Translations under genes and position numbers: made by a program
Shown: positions 31,274-43,294 of the stretch, piece after piece
How positions within the stretch are numbered: position 1 is the stretch's first letter
Layout: every line of letters starts with the position of its first letter
Notes under the pieces: generated by a model
What the model saw: only the letters and a program-made list of their open reading frames with translations
What the model was told of the DNA's origin: nothing
Database searches by the model: none
From: Staphylococcus gallinarum
GTDB lineage: Bacteria; Bacillota; Bacilli; Staphylococcales; Staphylococcaceae
Assembly: GCF_000875895.1 (NCBI RefSeq)
Contig: NZ_JXCF01000007.1
Location: 248,001 to 312,000 of the forward strand
Reading direction: 5' to 3'
DNA: 64,000 bases

Positions 31274-31303
31274 AAAAAGTTCAAGCCGAGGCTTGAACTT
31301 TTT
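31274..31303. terminator. Bidirectional terminator between holA and rpsT
   Basis: AAAAAGTTCAAGC (31274-31286) pairs with GCTTGAACTTTTT (31291-31303). The run of A on one side and T on the other makes it work in both directions, for holA on the plus strand and rpsT on the minus strand. Confidence 0.92.
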
Positions 31304-31304
31304 A

Positions 31305-31556
31305 TTATTTACCAGCTGTCATTAATGATGATTTGATACGAGCAGCTTTGTTTTTGTGGATTAAGTTGCTTTGTGCAGCTTTATCTACTTTTTTCAAAGC
31401 GAAACTTACTAAGTCAGCTTTGTTATCAGCGTTAGCTTCTGTAGCTGATTTAGCTCTCTTAACTGCTGTACGCATTTCATTTTTTTGAGAAATGTTACGC
31501 TCCTCAGCAGTGTGAGTTGTTTTAACACGTTTAATTGCAGATTTAATGTTTGGCAT
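31305..31556 (-). CDS. rpsT: 30S ribosomal protein S20
   Basis: Basic protein of 83 residues that binds 16S rRNA early in assembly. MPNIKSAIKRVKTTHTAEER is the standard N-terminus and LIHKNKAARIKSSL the standard C-terminal helix. I chose the ATG at 31556 (reading MPN) over a GTG three codons upstream, because that GTG lies within the AGGAGGTGA ribosome binding site. It is a single-gene unit facing holA. Confidence 0.97.
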   Translation of the reverse strand: MPNIKSAIKRVKTTHTAEERNISQKNEMRTAVKRAKSATEANADNKADLVSFALKKVDKAAQSNLIHKNKAARIKSSLMTAGK

Positions 31557-31616
31557 GTGTGTCACCTCCTAAAAGTGATCTTCGCTATCAAATTTAATTT
31601 GATTACAACAAGAAAT

Positions 31617-31645
31617 ATTTTATCAAAATGACGCAGTTTCTGCAA
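31617..31645 (-). promoter_or_regulatory. Promoter for rpsT
   Basis: On the minus strand TTGCAG (31645-31640), a 17-base spacer, then TAAAAT (31622-31617). Confidence 0.65.
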
Positions 31646-31792
31646 TCATTTATTTAGCAAAGTGGATAAAATCCCTGTTTATAAATAAGTTAGCTACAAA
31701 TATATACTTTGTAAGTCATATAATATATGCTATAAGTAAGTGACGCAAGACGTATTACAAATTAAAGAATAAGCTCTATACCTATATGAAGT

Positions 31793-31821
31793 TTGCAATT
31801 GTAAGCTAAAAACGTTATTAT
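31793..31821 (+). promoter_or_regulatory. Promoter for lepA
   Basis: TTGCAA (31793-31798), a 17-base spacer, then TATTAT (31816-31821). It is divergent from the rpsT promoter in the same intergenic gap. Confidence 0.6.
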
Positions 31822-31879
31822 ATCAAAGAATGTCATACATATTTACGGGCTAGAATTATGAAAGTGAGAAGGATAATAC

Positions 31880-33703
31880 ATGGATAAACAAGAACGTTTA
31901 GATAGACGTAAAAATATAAGAAACTTTTCTATTATCGCACATATCGACCATGGTAAATCTACGTTAGCTGATAGGATTTTAGAAAATACTAAATCGGTTG
32001 AAACAAGAGAAATGCAAGATCAATTGCTTGATTCAATGGATTTAGAAAGAGAACGTGGAATCACAATAAAATTAAATGCAGTTAGGTTAAAGTATGAGGC
32101 TAAAGATGGCGAAACTTATACCTTTCATCTGATTGACACACCAGGACACGTCGATTTCACATATGAAGTGTCAAGGTCATTAGCTGCTTGTGAAGGGGCT
32201 ATTTTAGTAGTTGATTCGGCACAAGGTATCGAAGCTCAAACACTTGCTAACGTGTATTTAGCATTAGATAATGATTTGGAATTACTACCTGTAATCAATA
32301 AAATTGATTTGCCTGCAGCTGAGCCTGAAAGAGTTAAACAAGAATTAGAAGATGTCATTGGTATTGATAAAGATGAAGTCGTACTAGCTAGTGCAAAATC
32401 AAATATTGGCATTGAGGATATTTTAGAAAAAATTGTCGAGGTCATTCCACCGCCTGAAGGTGACCCTGAAGCGCCGTTGAAAGCATTGATTTTTGATTCG
32501 GAATATGACCCATATAGAGGCGTGATATCTTCTATCCGAGTTATGGAGGGTGTTGTAAAAGCTGGTGACCGCATTAAGATGATGGCTACTGGTAAAGAGT
32601 TTGAAGTAACAGAAGTAGGTATTAACACACCTAAACAACTGCCGGTTGAAGAATTGACAGTTGGAGATGTTGGTTATATTATTGCAAGCATTAAAAATGT
32701 GGACGATTCTCGTGTTGGTGATACGATTACACATGCAGAAAGACCAGCCGCTAATGCCTTACAAGGTTATAAAAAAATGAATCCAATGGTATTCTGCGGA
32801 CTATTCCCAATCGATAACAAAGATTACAATGATTTACGTGAAGCTTTAGAAAAATTACAGCTTAATGATGCTTCATTAGAATTCGAACCTGAATCTTCAC
32901 AAGCATTAGGTTTTGGTTATCGAACAGGATTTTTAGGTATGTTACACATGGAAATTATCCAAGAACGAATAGAACGTGAATTTGGAATTGAGTTAATTGC
33001 GACAGCACCATCTGTTATTTATCAATGTATAATGAAATCTGGTGAAGAGGTTGCAGTTGATAATCCTGCGCATATGCCTGAAAGAGATAAAATAGATAAA
33101 ATTTATGAACCATTTGTTAGAGCTACAATGATGGTTCCAAATGATTATGTTGGTGCTGTTATGGAATTATGCCAACGTAAACGAGGACAATTTGTAAATA
33201 TGGAATATATGGATGATATTCGTGTGAATATTATTTATGAAATCCCATTATCTGAAGTGGTATTTGATTTCTTTGACCAACTTAAATCTAATACAAAAGG
33301 GTATGCTTCTTTTGATTATGAATTTATTGATAACAAAGAGAGCAATTTAGTGAAAATGGATATTTTATTAAACGGTGATAAAGTTGATGCTTTAAGCTTT
33401 ATTGTTCACAAAGACTTTGCCTATGAAAGAGGTAAGGCATTAGTTGAAAAATTAAAAACACTAATTCCACGACAACAGTTTGAAGTTCCTGTTCAAGCTG
33501 CAGTAGGTCAAAAAATTGTTGCACGAACTAATATTAAATCAATGGGTAAAAATGTACTCTCAAAATGTTACGGCGGCGACATCAGTCGTAAGAGAAAATT
33601 ATTAGAAAAGCAAAAAGCCGGTAAAGCAAAAATGAAAGCAGTAGGTAACGTAGAAATACCTCAAGATGCATTTTTAGCTGTTCTTAAGATGGACGAAGAT
33701 TAA
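31880..33703 (+). CDS. lepA: Elongation factor 4 (LepA)
   Basis: Ribosome-bound GTPase of 607 residues, linked to back-translocation or to 30S biogenesis and initiation. G1 is [15 protein letters not shown] near residue 18, G3 DTPGHVDF near 84 and G4 NKIDLP near 137. The LepA-specific C-terminal domain ends with [31 protein letters not shown] precedes the ATG. Confidence 0.98.
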   Translation: MDKQERLDRRKNIRNFSIIAHIDHGKSTLADRILENTKSVETREMQDQLLDSMDLERERGITIKLNAVRLKYEAKDGETYTFHLIDTPGHVDFTYEVSRSLAACEGAILVVDSAQGIEAQTLANVYLALDNDLELLPVINKIDLPAAEPERVKQELEDVIGIDKDEVVLASAKSNIGIEDILEKIVEVIPPPEGDPEAPLKALIFDSEYDPYRGVISSIRVMEGVVKAGDRIKMMATGKEFEVTEVGINTPKQLPVEELTVGDVGYIIASIKNVDDSRVGDTITHAERPAANALQGYKKMNPMVFCGLFPIDNKDYNDLREALEKLQLNDASLEFEPESSQALGFGYRTGFLGMLHMEIIQERIEREFGIELIATAPSVIYQCIMKSGEEVAVDNPAHMPERDKIDKIYEPFVRATMMVPNDYVGAVMELCQRKRGQFVNMEYMDDIRVNIIYEIPLSEVVFDFFDQLKSNTKGYASFDYEFIDNKESNLVKMDILLNGDKVDALSFIVHKDFAYERGKALVEKLKTLIPRQQFEVPVQAAVGQKIVARTNIKSMGKNVLSKCYGGDISRKRKLLEKQKAGKAKMKAVGNVEIPQDAFLAVLKMDED

Positions 33704-33715
33704 TAATAGATAGAT

Positions 33716-33753
33716 TGGGGCCTTAAATCCAAACGATTTATGCCCCAGTTTTT
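33716..33753 (+). terminator. Terminator after lepA
   Basis: TGGGGC (33716-33721) pairs with GCCCCA (33742-33747), with an inner TAAATC/GATTTA pairing, followed by GTTTTTTG. hemW begins about 50 bases later. Confidence 0.8.
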
Positions 33754-33799
33754 TGTGTTCTTCACATAAGCTTGATAAATGAAAGAAGGTGAGCGCGTT

Positions 33800-34924
33800 A
33801 TGGACGTTAAAAGTGCATATATTCACATTCCTTTTTGTGTGAGAATATGTACATATTGTGATTTCAATAAGTATTATATTCAAAATCAACCCGTTGATAC
33901 GTATATTGATTGTTTAATCAAAGAAATGGAAAACAGTGAAGTGCGGGAATTAGAAACTGTTTTTGTTGGTGGTGGAACGCCAACGGCACTAAATATGCAA
34001 CAATTAGATAGATTGTTAAAAGCAATAACTTCTATTTTTACAATAAAAGGGGAATTTAGCTTTGAAGCAAATCCGGATGAACTAACATTAGAAAAGGTGC
34101 AATTGCTAAAAGATTACGGCGTTAATAGGTTGTCGATGGGGGTTCAAACGTTCAAGCCAGAACTGCTAGACATTTTAGGTCGTACTCATAAGACAGAGGA
34201 TATCTATCAATCTGTAGAAAATGCAAGGTCAGTTGGTATTGAATCAATAAGTTTAGATTTAATGTATCATCTACCAAAGCAAACTTTAGAAGATTTTAAA
34301 GATAGCTTAGAACGTGCACTTGCTATGGATATTGATCATATTTCTAGTTATGGATTGATTTTAGAGCCGAAAACTCAGTTTTATAACATGTATCGAAAAG
34401 GTCAATTACAGGTTCCGAATGAAGATATAGGTGAAGAAATGTATGAGTATCTATTAGAAAGAATGTCGAAATCAGAGATGCATCAATATGAGATTTCTAA
34501 CTTTGGGAAACGTAATCATGAATCTGAACACAATAAAGTTTATTGGAAAAACGAGGGATACTATGGATTTGGTGCAGGGGCAAGTGGTTATGTCAATGGC
34601 GAACGCTATAACAATGTGAATCCTGTGAATCATTATATAAAAAAAATAGAAAATAATGAGCGTCCTTTATTAGATTCTACTTTTCCAACTCAAACTGAAC
34701 AGATGGAAGAGGAAATGTTTTTAGGTTTAAGAATGAATAAAGGTGTTAGCAAACAAAGATTTAATGAAAAATTTGACCAACCTATAGAACAAGTCTATGG
34801 TCAAACGATTAAAGATTTAATTTCAAAAGATTTACTTTTTGAAAAGGATGGATATATAGCCATGACAGAGCGAGGTAAGGTCATTGGCAATACCGTTTTT
34901 GAGTCTTTTTTATTAAATGTATAA
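33800..34924 (+). CDS. hemW: Heme chaperone HemW (HemN-like radical SAM protein)
   Basis: Radical SAM protein of 374 residues. The Fe-S motif is CVRICTYCDF near residue 14, that is CxxxCxxC followed by Asp-Phe. True oxygen-independent coproporphyrinogen oxidases have a fourth nearby Cys at that place, so this is HemW, which delivers heme, not HemN. FVGGGTPTAL near residue 59 is also conserved. The ATG at 33800 lies seven bases after GAAGGTGAG; an ATG seven codons upstream lacks a site. Confidence 0.9.
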   Translation: MDVKSAYIHIPFCVRICTYCDFNKYYIQNQPVDTYIDCLIKEMENSEVRELETVFVGGGTPTALNMQQLDRLLKAITSIFTIKGEFSFEANPDELTLEKVQLLKDYGVNRLSMGVQTFKPELLDILGRTHKTEDIYQSVENARSVGIESISLDLMYHLPKQTLEDFKDSLERALAMDIDHISSYGLILEPKTQFYNMYRKGQLQVPNEDIGEEMYEYLLERMSKSEMHQYEISNFGKRNHESEHNKVYWKNEGYYGFGAGASGYVNGERYNNVNPVNHYIKKIENNERPLLDSTFPTQTEQMEEEMFLGLRMNKGVSKQRFNEKFDQPIEQVYGQTIKDLISKDLLFEKDGYIAMTERGKVIGNTVFESFLLNV

Positions 34925-34940
34925 AAAATAATGCTTTAAC

Positions 34941-34957
34941 ATTGACTTACTTTGACC
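34941..34957 (-). promoter_or_regulatory. CtsR-like heat-shock operator upstream of hrcA
   Basis: On the minus strand the sequence reads GGTCAAA-GTA-AGTCAAT, matching the CtsR direct repeat (A/GGTCAAA, three bases, A/GGTCAAA) except for the last base. It overlaps the -35 region of the hrcA promoter. Dual CtsR and HrcA control of this operon is known in S. aureus. Confidence 0.7.
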
Positions 34958-34974
34958 AATTTGATAAATTATAA

Positions 34975-35001
34975 TTAGCACTTGAAACAAAAGAGTGCTA
35001 A
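34975..35001 (+). promoter_or_regulatory. CIRCE operator (HrcA binding site)
   Basis: TTAGCACTT (34975-34983), nine bases, GAGTGCTAA (34993-35001): the classic CIRCE inverted repeat with one change in the left arm. A TATAAT at 34970-34975 abuts it, so bound HrcA would block transcription. The repeat ends 12 bases before the hrcA start. Confidence 0.95.
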
Positions 35002-35013
35002 TGAGGTGAAAGC

Positions 35014-35994
35014 ATGATTAGTGATAGACAATTAAGCATTCTTAATGCAATTGTTGAAGATTATGTTGATTTAGGACATCCAATTGGTTCAAAGACTTTG
35101 ATAGAACGACACAAATTAAATGTAAGTCCTGCTACGATTAGAAATGAGATGAAATATCTAGAAGACTTACAGTTAATAGAAAAGACGCACAGTTCGTCTG
35201 GTCGTTCACCATCTGAGGTTGGGATAAGGTATTATGTGAATCAATTATTGCAACAAACATCTCATCAACAACAAACAAAAATCCAACGTTTAAACGAATT
35301 ATTAGTTAGCAATCATTATGATATTTCATCAGCGTTAAGCGCATTTGCAGATGAATTGTCAGTTGCATCACAATATACAACGTTGGTAATGCGTCCAAAT
35401 CATAAAAAAGATATTATTAATAATATTCACTTGATTCGTGCCAATGACTATTTGATTATTATGGTTGTTGTGTTTACATCAGGCCATGTTGAACATCTAC
35501 ATTTAGCATCTCAAGTTCCATTAACAAATGATGAGTTAACTAAAATTTCTAATTTTGTGAGTGAGAAGTATCAAGAATGGAACAAGACTGAATTTGAAAA
35601 TGAATTAAATAGTTTTGTTAAGACAACGCTAGAAAAAGAATTTATTAAGGATATGCTAAATACAATAGAAGTTCATTTTGATGATCAAAGTAATGGCATT
35701 TTTATGGGTGGAAAGGTTAAACTAATTGATGCATTAAATGAATCAAATGTTTCGTCAATTCAACCTATCTTACAATATATCGAATCAAATAAAATCGCTC
35801 AATTACTTGATGATATGACCAATGCTTCAATAAATGTTAGAATCGGTCATGAAATTGAATCATCTTTGAGTGATATATCTATTGTCACAAGTGAATATCA
35901 CATTGATGATAGATTGAAAGGGAAGATAGCAGTAATTGGACCGACAGCGATGAATTACCAAAATGTTATCAGATTGCTTAACACAATTTGGTGA
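35014..35994 (+). CDS. hrcA: Heat-inducible transcription repressor HrcA
   Basis: Repressor of 326 residues acting at CIRCE sites; it needs GroEL to fold. The N-terminal winged helix includes [25 protein letters not shown] near residue 23. The central and C-terminal GAF-like domain ends with [15 protein letters not shown], typical of HrcA. ATGAGGTGAAAGC precedes the ATG. It represses its own operon. Confidence 0.97.
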   Translation: MISDRQLSILNAIVEDYVDLGHPIGSKTLIERHKLNVSPATIRNEMKYLEDLQLIEKTHSSSGRSPSEVGIRYYVNQLLQQTSHQQQTKIQRLNELLVSNHYDISSALSAFADELSVASQYTTLVMRPNHKKDIINNIHLIRANDYLIIMVVVFTSGHVEHLHLASQVPLTNDELTKISNFVSEKYQEWNKTEFENELNSFVKTTLEKEFIKDMLNTIEVHFDDQSNGIFMGGKVKLIDALNESNVSSIQPILQYIESNKIAQLLDDMTNASINVRIGHEIESSLSDISIVTSEYHIDDRLKGKIAVIGPTAMNYQNVIRLLNTIW

Positions 35995-36023
35995 TTTTTT
36001 AAATATGTATTGGAGGGCAGACA

Positions 36024-36650
36024 ATGACAGAAAAAAATGAATCAGTCTTTGATCAAACTGAGGAAAAAGACCAAACGACTAATGATGAACAGTCAGTGGA
36101 AAATGAATCAGTTAATCAAACTGATGAGTCAACAGAACAGGCACAAGAAAATCTGCAGGATGACAATACAGAAGATACGAATACAGATGTAGATCCTAAA
36201 GATGAAGAAATTCAACAATTGAAAAAAGATGTGCAAGAAAATGAAGAAAAATATTTAAGATTATATGCAGAATTCGAAAATTATAAACGTAGAATTCAAA
36301 AAGAAAATCAAACAATGAGAACTTATAAATCTCAAGATGTGCTAAACGATATTTTACCTACGTTGGATAATATCGAACGAGCATTACAAATAGATGGTGA
36401 AGATGAACAATTCAAAGCGCTGAAAAAAGGTGTAGAAATGGTTCATGAAAGTTTATTAAATGCTTTAAATAATAATGGTTTAGAAAAAATTGAAACAGAA
36501 GGTCAAGCATTTGATCCAAATGTACACCAAGCAGTAGTTCAAGATGATAATCCTGATTTTGAATCAGGGCAAATCACTCAAGAATTACAAAGTGGTTATA
36601 AATTGAAAGATAGAGTGTTAAGACCTTCAATGGTTAAAGTAAATCAATAA
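36024..36650 (+). CDS. grpE: Nucleotide exchange factor GrpE
   Basis: DnaK co-chaperone of 208 residues. A long acidic, Gln/Glu/Asp-rich tail (residues 1-60) precedes the long coiled coil (about 60-130, including [14 protein letters not shown]) and the C-terminal beta domain ([12 protein letters not shown] near residue 162). TGGAGGGCAG precedes the ATG. Confidence 0.97.
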   Translation: MTEKNESVFDQTEEKDQTTNDEQSVENESVNQTDESTEQAQENLQDDNTEDTNTDVDPKDEEIQQLKKDVQENEEKYLRLYAEFENYKRRIQKENQTMRTYKSQDVLNDILPTLDNIERALQIDGEDEQFKALKKGVEMVHESLLNALNNNGLEKIETEGQAFDPNVHQAVVQDDNPDFESGQITQELQSGYKLKDRVLRPSMVKVNQ

Positions 36651-36678
36651 TATTTGATGAAAATACCCAATTTTATAA

Positions 36679-38538
<1,860 letters not shown>

Positions 38539-38604
38539 TATTAATCTTTAACACATTCTAGTGCATCATATTAACTAAATATGAGACAATTGCTTAGCCA
38601 AAAT

Positions 38605-38648
38605 AAGTCAAAGTCAATTGAACATTGGCTTTGACTTTTTCTTTTTTG
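38605..38648 (+). terminator. Intra-operon terminator/attenuator between dnaK and dnaJ
   Basis: AAGTCAAAGTCAAT (38605-38618) pairs with ATTGGCTTTGACTT (38624-38637), 14 bp with one G-U pair, followed by TTTCTTTTTT. It probably reduces rather than abolishes read-through into dnaJ. Confidence 0.85.
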
Positions 38649-38688
38649 CTATAAGTGATTTAACTATAAAGTAAAAGGAGAGAGCATA

Positions 38689-39822
38689 GTGGCCAAAAGA
38701 GATTATTATGAAGTCTTAGGTGTTAGTAAAAGTGCTTCAAAAGATGAAATAAAAAAGGCTTATCGTAAACTATCTAAAAAATATCATCCTGATATTAATA
38801 AAGAAGAAGGTTCAGATGAGAAATTCAAAGAAATTTCTGAAGCTTATGAAGTCTTAAGTGATGAAAATAAACGTGCAAATTATGATCAATTTGGTCATGA
38901 TGGTCCACAAGGTGGCTTTGGTGGCCAAGGATTTGGCGGTCAAGACTTCAGTGGCTTTGGTGGCGGCGGATTCGAAGATATCTTTAGTTCATTCTTCGGA
39001 GGCGGACGTCAACGTGATCCAAATGCACCTCGTAAAGGTGATGACCTTCAATATACAATGACTGTTACATTTGATGAAGCTGTCTTTGGTGCTGAAAAGG
39101 AAATCTCAATCCGCAAAGATGTAACATGTCACACATGTGACGGTGAAGGTGCGAAACCAGGTACAAATAAAAAAACATGTTCTTACTGTAATGGTGCTGG
39201 TCATGTATCAGTTGAACAAAACACAATCCTTGGTAGAGTGAGAACTGAAAAGGTTTGTCCAGTATGTAGTGGTTCAGGTCAAGAATTTGAAGAGCCTTGT
39301 CCAACATGTAATGGTAAAGGAACTGAAAATAAAAACGTGAAAATAAGCGTGAAAATTCCTGAAGGTGTAGACAATGAGCAACAAATTAGATTAGCAGGCG
39401 AAGGTGCACCGGGAGAAAATGGTGGACCACACGGTGATTTATATGTTGTGTTCAGAGTGAAACCATCAGAAATATTTGAACGTGACGGTGATGATATCTA
39501 TCACTCTCTAAATGTTAGCTTTGCGCAAGCAGCATTAGGTGATGAAGTAAAAGTACCTACGTTAAATGGTCATGTTATGCTGACAATCCCTGCTGGTACT
39601 CAAACTGCAAAACAATTTAGATTAAAAGATAAAGGTGTTAAAAATGTGCACGGATATGGTCACGGGGATCTATTCGTAAATATCAATGTGGTGACACCTA
39701 CAAAAATTAGTGAAAGACAAAAAGAATTGTTAAGAGAATTTGCAGAAATTAGTGGAGAAGAAATTGAAGAACAACCTTCTAATTTTAGAGATAAAGCTAA
39801 GAGATTCTTTAAAGGAGAATAA
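38689..39822 (+). CDS. dnaJ: Chaperone DnaJ (Hsp40)
   Basis: Type I DnaJ of 377 residues. The J domain has [10 protein letters not shown] near residue 32. A Gly/Phe-rich linker (residues 72-105) precedes four zinc repeats, [24 protein letters not shown] and CPTCNGKG (about residues 147-210), and the C-terminal substrate domains. The start is GTG at 38689, preceded by AAAAGGAGAGAG. Confidence 0.97.
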   Translation: MAKRDYYEVLGVSKSASKDEIKKAYRKLSKKYHPDINKEEGSDEKFKEISEAYEVLSDENKRANYDQFGHDGPQGGFGGQGFGGQDFSGFGGGGFEDIFSSFFGGGRQRDPNAPRKGDDLQYTMTVTFDEAVFGAEKEISIRKDVTCHTCDGEGAKPGTNKKTCSYCNGAGHVSVEQNTILGRVRTEKVCPVCSGSGQEFEEPCPTCNGKGTENKNVKISVKIPEGVDNEQQIRLAGEGAPGENGGPHGDLYVVFRVKPSEIFERDGDDIYHSLNVSFAQAALGDEVKVPTLNGHVMLTIPAGTQTAKQFRLKDKGVKNVHGYGHGDLFVNINVVTPTKISERQKELLREFAEISGEEIEEQPSNFRDKAKRFFKGE

Positions 39823-39825
39823 TAT

Positions 39826-40764
39826 ATGAATTGGACCGAAATATCAATTACTGCAAATCATGAAGTGTCGCCTATAATAACAAATATTTTAGAAAATGCT
39901 GGATCTAACGGGGTAGTGATTGAAGATTCTAAAGATTTAAATCATGATTTTGAAGATAAATTTGGTGAAATCTATAATTTGAAAGCTGACGATTATCCTG
40001 AAAAGGGTGTTAGATTAAAAGCTTATTTTAATGATATTAAATTCACTGAAGCATTTAGAGAACAATTAATTGAAAAAATTACAGCGATAGAATCTTTAGA
40101 TAAAGAACTCTTCAAATTTGAGGAACAATCACTACAAGAACAAGACTGGGAAAATGAATGGAAAAACTACTTCCACCCATTTCGTGCGTCTGAAAAGTTC
40201 ACGATTGTTCCAAGCTGGGAGCAATATGATAAGGAAGACACTAACGAATTATGTATCGAGCTTGATCCAGGTATGGCGTTCGGTACGGGAGACCACCCAA
40301 CGACAAGTATGTGTTTGAAAGCAATCGAACAATATGTATCTCCTGCGAATTCAGTAATTGATGTCGGTACTGGTTCTGGTATTCTCAGTATTGCAGCACA
40401 TTTAATAGGTGCTAAGCGTATTAAGGCACTCGATGTCGATGATTTAGCAGTAAAAGTTGCTAAAGAAAATTTTGCAAAGAACAACTGTGAAAATTATATC
40501 GAAGCAATGCCTGGAAATTTATTGCATGATGAAACAGAAAAATTTGATATTGTAATCGCAAATATTTTAGCTCATATTATTGAAGAAATGATTGAAGATG
40601 CTTATAATACATTAAATGAAGATGGTTATTTCATTACTTCTGGTATAATTGAAGAAAAACATGAAGCTATCCTTGAACAAATGGAGCGTGTAGGTTTTAA
40701 AATTATTTCTATTGATCATGATAACAGTTGGGTATGTATCGTTGGTCAGAAAGTGAGCGAGTAA
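39826..40764 (+). CDS. prmA: Ribosomal protein L11 methyltransferase
   Basis: SAM-dependent enzyme that trimethylates ribosomal protein uL11; 312 residues. The N-terminal substrate-recognition region is followed by [16 protein letters not shown] near residue 149 and motif [16 protein letters not shown] near 175. AAAGGAGAA lies at the end of dnaJ, three bases after which it begins, so the gene belongs to the heat-shock transcript. Confidence 0.96.
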   Translation: MNWTEISITANHEVSPIITNILENAGSNGVVIEDSKDLNHDFEDKFGEIYNLKADDYPEKGVRLKAYFNDIKFTEAFREQLIEKITAIESLDKELFKFEEQSLQEQDWENEWKNYFHPFRASEKFTIVPSWEQYDKEDTNELCIELDPGMAFGTGDHPTTSMCLKAIEQYVSPANSVIDVGTGSGILSIAAHLIGAKRIKALDVDDLAVKVAKENFAKNNCENYIEAMPGNLLHDETEKFDIVIANILAHIIEEMIEDAYNTLNEDGYFITSGIIEEKHEAILEQMERVGFKIISIDHDNSWVCIVGQKVSE

Positions 40765-40766
40765 TA

Positions 40767-41519
40767 ATGCAGAGATACTTTATTAACCAAAACGCTGATG
40801 AAAATCAGCGTTTTTTTATTGAAGATAAAGGTGATATTCATCATATTGCAAATGTAATGCGTCATCAAGAAGGCAATCATATAATTGTGACATTTAATAA
40901 TCAAAGTGCATATACTTGTAAGATTATTGCAATTAATATAGATTCTATTGAAGTTGAGAGAGTGGAAAAATTAAATATTGATACTGAGCTACCTCAAAAA
41001 ATAACTATCTGTAGTGGGCTTATCAAAGCTGATAAATATGAATGGATGTTACAGAAAGCAACTGAATTAGGTGCCAATGACTTTATAGCTGTGGGTATGC
41101 AACGGTCAGTTGTCAAATTGACTGATAATAAAGTGGATAAGAAACTTGAACGTTGGCAAAAGATCATTAAAGAAGCAGCAGAGCAAAGCTATCGTCTAGT
41201 TATACCAGAAATACAGTATAAGTCGAATTTAAAACTAATATATGATATTATTAATGAATATGATTATGTACTGATTGCCTATGAAGATGCAGCAAAAGAT
41301 GGGGAAGTTAGCAATTTTAAAAAGCTAGTGCAAAATTTCGAGTCTGGTGATCGTGTATTAGTCATTTTTGGACCAGAGGGCGGCCTTTCTACAGAAGAAG
41401 TACAATTGTTTGATACAAATGCTTCACAGATTGGGCTTGGTCCTAGAATTTTAAGAGCTGAAACAGCACCATTATATGTATTAAGTGCTGTAAGCTATCA
41501 AAAAGATTTGTTGGGGTGA
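40767..41519 (+). CDS. rsmE: 16S rRNA m3U1498 methyltransferase RsmE
   Basis: SPOUT-family (knotted) methyltransferase of 250 residues acting on the small ribosomal subunit. The knot region shows VLVIFGPEGGLSTEEV near residue 197 and LGPRILRAETAPLYVLS near residue 222. The ATG at 40767 comes two bases after the prmA stop; earlier in-frame starts would overlap prmA. Confidence 0.95.
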   Translation: MQRYFINQNADENQRFFIEDKGDIHHIANVMRHQEGNHIIVTFNNQSAYTCKIIAINIDSIEVERVEKLNIDTELPQKITICSGLIKADKYEWMLQKATELGANDFIAVGMQRSVVKLTDNKVDKKLERWQKIIKEAAEQSYRLVIPEIQYKSNLKLIYDIINEYDYVLIAYEDAAKDGEVSNFKKLVQNFESGDRVLVIFGPEGGLSTEEVQLFDTNASQIGLGPRILRAETAPLYVLSAVSYQKDLLG

Positions 41520-41524
41520 TATTT

Positions 41525-42871
41525 ATGGCAACAGTTGCATTTCACACACTTGGTTGTAAAGTGAATCATTATGAAACTGAAGCGATTTGGCAATTATTTA
41601 AAGAAGCAAATTATGATAGAGTTGATTTCGAAACGAATGCGGATGTATTCGTTATCAATACTTGTACGGTTACCAATACAGGAGATAAGAAGAGTAGGCA
41701 GGTAATCAGACGTGCAATTAGACAAAATCCGGAAGCAGTGGTTTGTGTAACAGGTTGTTATGCACAAACATCACCTGCAGAAATCATGGATATTCCTGGT
41801 GTTGATATTGTTGTGGGGACACAGGATAGAACGAAATTAATCGGCTATATAGATGAATTTAAACAAGAGCGCCAACCAATTAATGGTGTTGGTAATATTA
41901 TGAAAAATAGAACTTACGAAGAGTTAGAAGTACCATACTTTACTGATCGTACGCGTGCTTCACTTAAAATACAGGAAGGCTGTAATAATTTCTGTACGTT
42001 TTGTATTATTCCATGGGCAAGAGGATTAATGCGTTCTCGAGAACCTGAAAAAGTTATTGCTCAAGCAACACAACTTGTTGAATCTGGATATAAAGAAATT
42101 GTATTAACAGGTATTCATACTGGTGGATATGGACAAGACTTAAAGAATTATAATTTAGCACAACTATTACGCGATTTAGAAACAGTCGATGGTTTAGAAA
42201 GAATTAGAATTTCTTCAATAGAGGCAAGTCAATTGACTGATGAAGTCATTGAAGTTATTGCTAATTCAAATAAAGTGGTTAGACATTTACACATCCCTCT
42301 GCAATCTGGATCTGATACTGTTCTTAAACGTATGAGAAGAAAGTATACAATGGCACATTTTTCAGAGCGTTTAACACGCTTGCATGAAGTGTTACCCGGT
42401 TTAGCAGTCACTAGTGATGTCATTGTTGGTTTCCCTGGTGAAACAGAAGAAGAATTCCAAGAAACTTATGATTTCATAGTAGATCATCATTTTTCTGAGT
42501 TACATGTATTTCCATATTCACCAAGAATCGGAACACCTGCAGCAAGAATGGATGATCAAATTGATGAAGAAGTAAAAAATGAACGTGTACATCGTCTTAT
42601 CAACTTAAGTGATCAACTTGCTAAAACTTATGCTTCTAAATTCGATCAGGATGTCTTGGAAGTAATACCTGAAGAGGTAGGAGACGAACCAAACACATTG
42701 GTAGGTTATGCTGATAATTACATGAAAATTCAATTTGCTGGTGATGAAACATTAATTGGTCAATTGGTTAAAGTAAAAGTAACAAAACCTGATTATCCAA
42801 TAAATACAGGTGAATTATTACGTGTCGTTGAGCATGCTACAAATAAATCTGATCAAACAGTATTAGTCTAA
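41525..42871 (+). CDS. mtaB: tRNA t6A37 methylthiotransferase MtaB
   Basis: Radical SAM enzyme of 448 residues that converts t6A37 to ms2t6A37 in ANN-decoding tRNAs. The N-terminal UPF0004 domain has HTLGCKVNHYETEA with further Cys at NTCTVTN and VTGCYAQ; the radical SAM motif is CNNFCTFCIIPWARG near residue 148. The C-terminal TRAM domain follows (about 375-440). The ATG at 41525 follows TTGGGGTGAT. Confidence 0.95.
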   Translation: MATVAFHTLGCKVNHYETEAIWQLFKEANYDRVDFETNADVFVINTCTVTNTGDKKSRQVIRRAIRQNPEAVVCVTGCYAQTSPAEIMDIPGVDIVVGTQDRTKLIGYIDEFKQERQPINGVGNIMKNRTYEELEVPYFTDRTRASLKIQEGCNNFCTFCIIPWARGLMRSREPEKVIAQATQLVESGYKEIVLTGIHTGGYGQDLKNYNLAQLLRDLETVDGLERIRISSIEASQLTDEVIEVIANSNKVVRHLHIPLQSGSDTVLKRMRRKYTMAHFSERLTRLHEVLPGLAVTSDVIVGFPGETEEEFQETYDFIVDHHFSELHVFPYSPRIGTPAARMDDQIDEEVKNERVHRLINLSDQLAKTYASKFDQDVLEVIPEEVGDEPNTLVGYADNYMKIQFAGDETLIGQLVKVKVTKPDYPINTGELLRVVEHATNKSDQTVLV

Positions 42872-42917
42872 GGTCTTTGAACAGCTTAAACTAAACAAAA
42901 TATAGAATATAATTAAT

Positions 42918-42963
42918 AAATGGCCGGCGTATCATTGTATGAAACGTTCGTGCCATTTTTAAA
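42918..42963 (+). terminator. Terminator after mtaB
   Basis: AAATGGC (42918-42924) pairs with GCCATTT (42952-42958), with partial inner pairing (CG..CGT with ACG..CG), followed by a T-rich end. It closes the hrcA to mtaB unit. Confidence 0.65.
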
Positions 42964-43130
42964 ATGTTAAATAAATTTATGCAAGATTGAATGAGAGTGT
43001 TAACTATTCATTGAAAATAAATAAGCTTTATTTGATAGAACGCTGTTATAAAAGCCTTTATCATTATATTTTTGCTAATAATAGTTTATTTTTAATATGA
43101 AATCACAGATTGTGAAAAGTTGTTAAAAGC

Positions 43131-43164
43131 TTGATTTGACGCGGTTTTATTGTATATTTAGATT
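43131..43164 (+). promoter_or_regulatory. Upstream promoter (P1) for rpsU
   Basis: TTGATT (43131-43136) with TATATT (43153-43158) at a 16-base spacing, or TTGACG (43136-43141) with TAGATT (43159-43164) at 17. The preceding 42964-43130 holds no gene I can support. Confidence 0.45.
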
Positions 43165-43193
43165 TAAAGTCTATAAAGGAGAAAATTTCCTAA

Positions 43194-43222
43194 TTGACCA
43201 CATTAATCAGATATATTATACT
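43194..43222 (+). promoter_or_regulatory. Downstream promoter (P2) for rpsU
   Basis: TTGACC (43194-43199), a 17-base spacer, TATACT (43217-43222). Transcription would start near 43229, exactly at the base of a hairpin. Confidence 0.7.
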
Positions 43223-43228
43223 AACTTA

Positions 43229-43249
43229 TACATGGTTTAATACCATGTA
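43229..43249 (+). promoter_or_regulatory. 5'-terminal hairpin of the rpsU leader
   Basis: TACATGGT (43229-43236) and ACCATGTA (43242-43249) form a perfect 8-bp stem with a 5-base loop and no U-run after it. It lies at the predicted 5' end of the P2 transcript, about 45 bases before the rpsU start. It may stabilise the mRNA or be a protein binding site. Confidence 0.5.
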
Positions 43250-43294
43250 AATGATAATAAAGTTTCGTTGATATTTGGAGGGAGGGAAATACAC

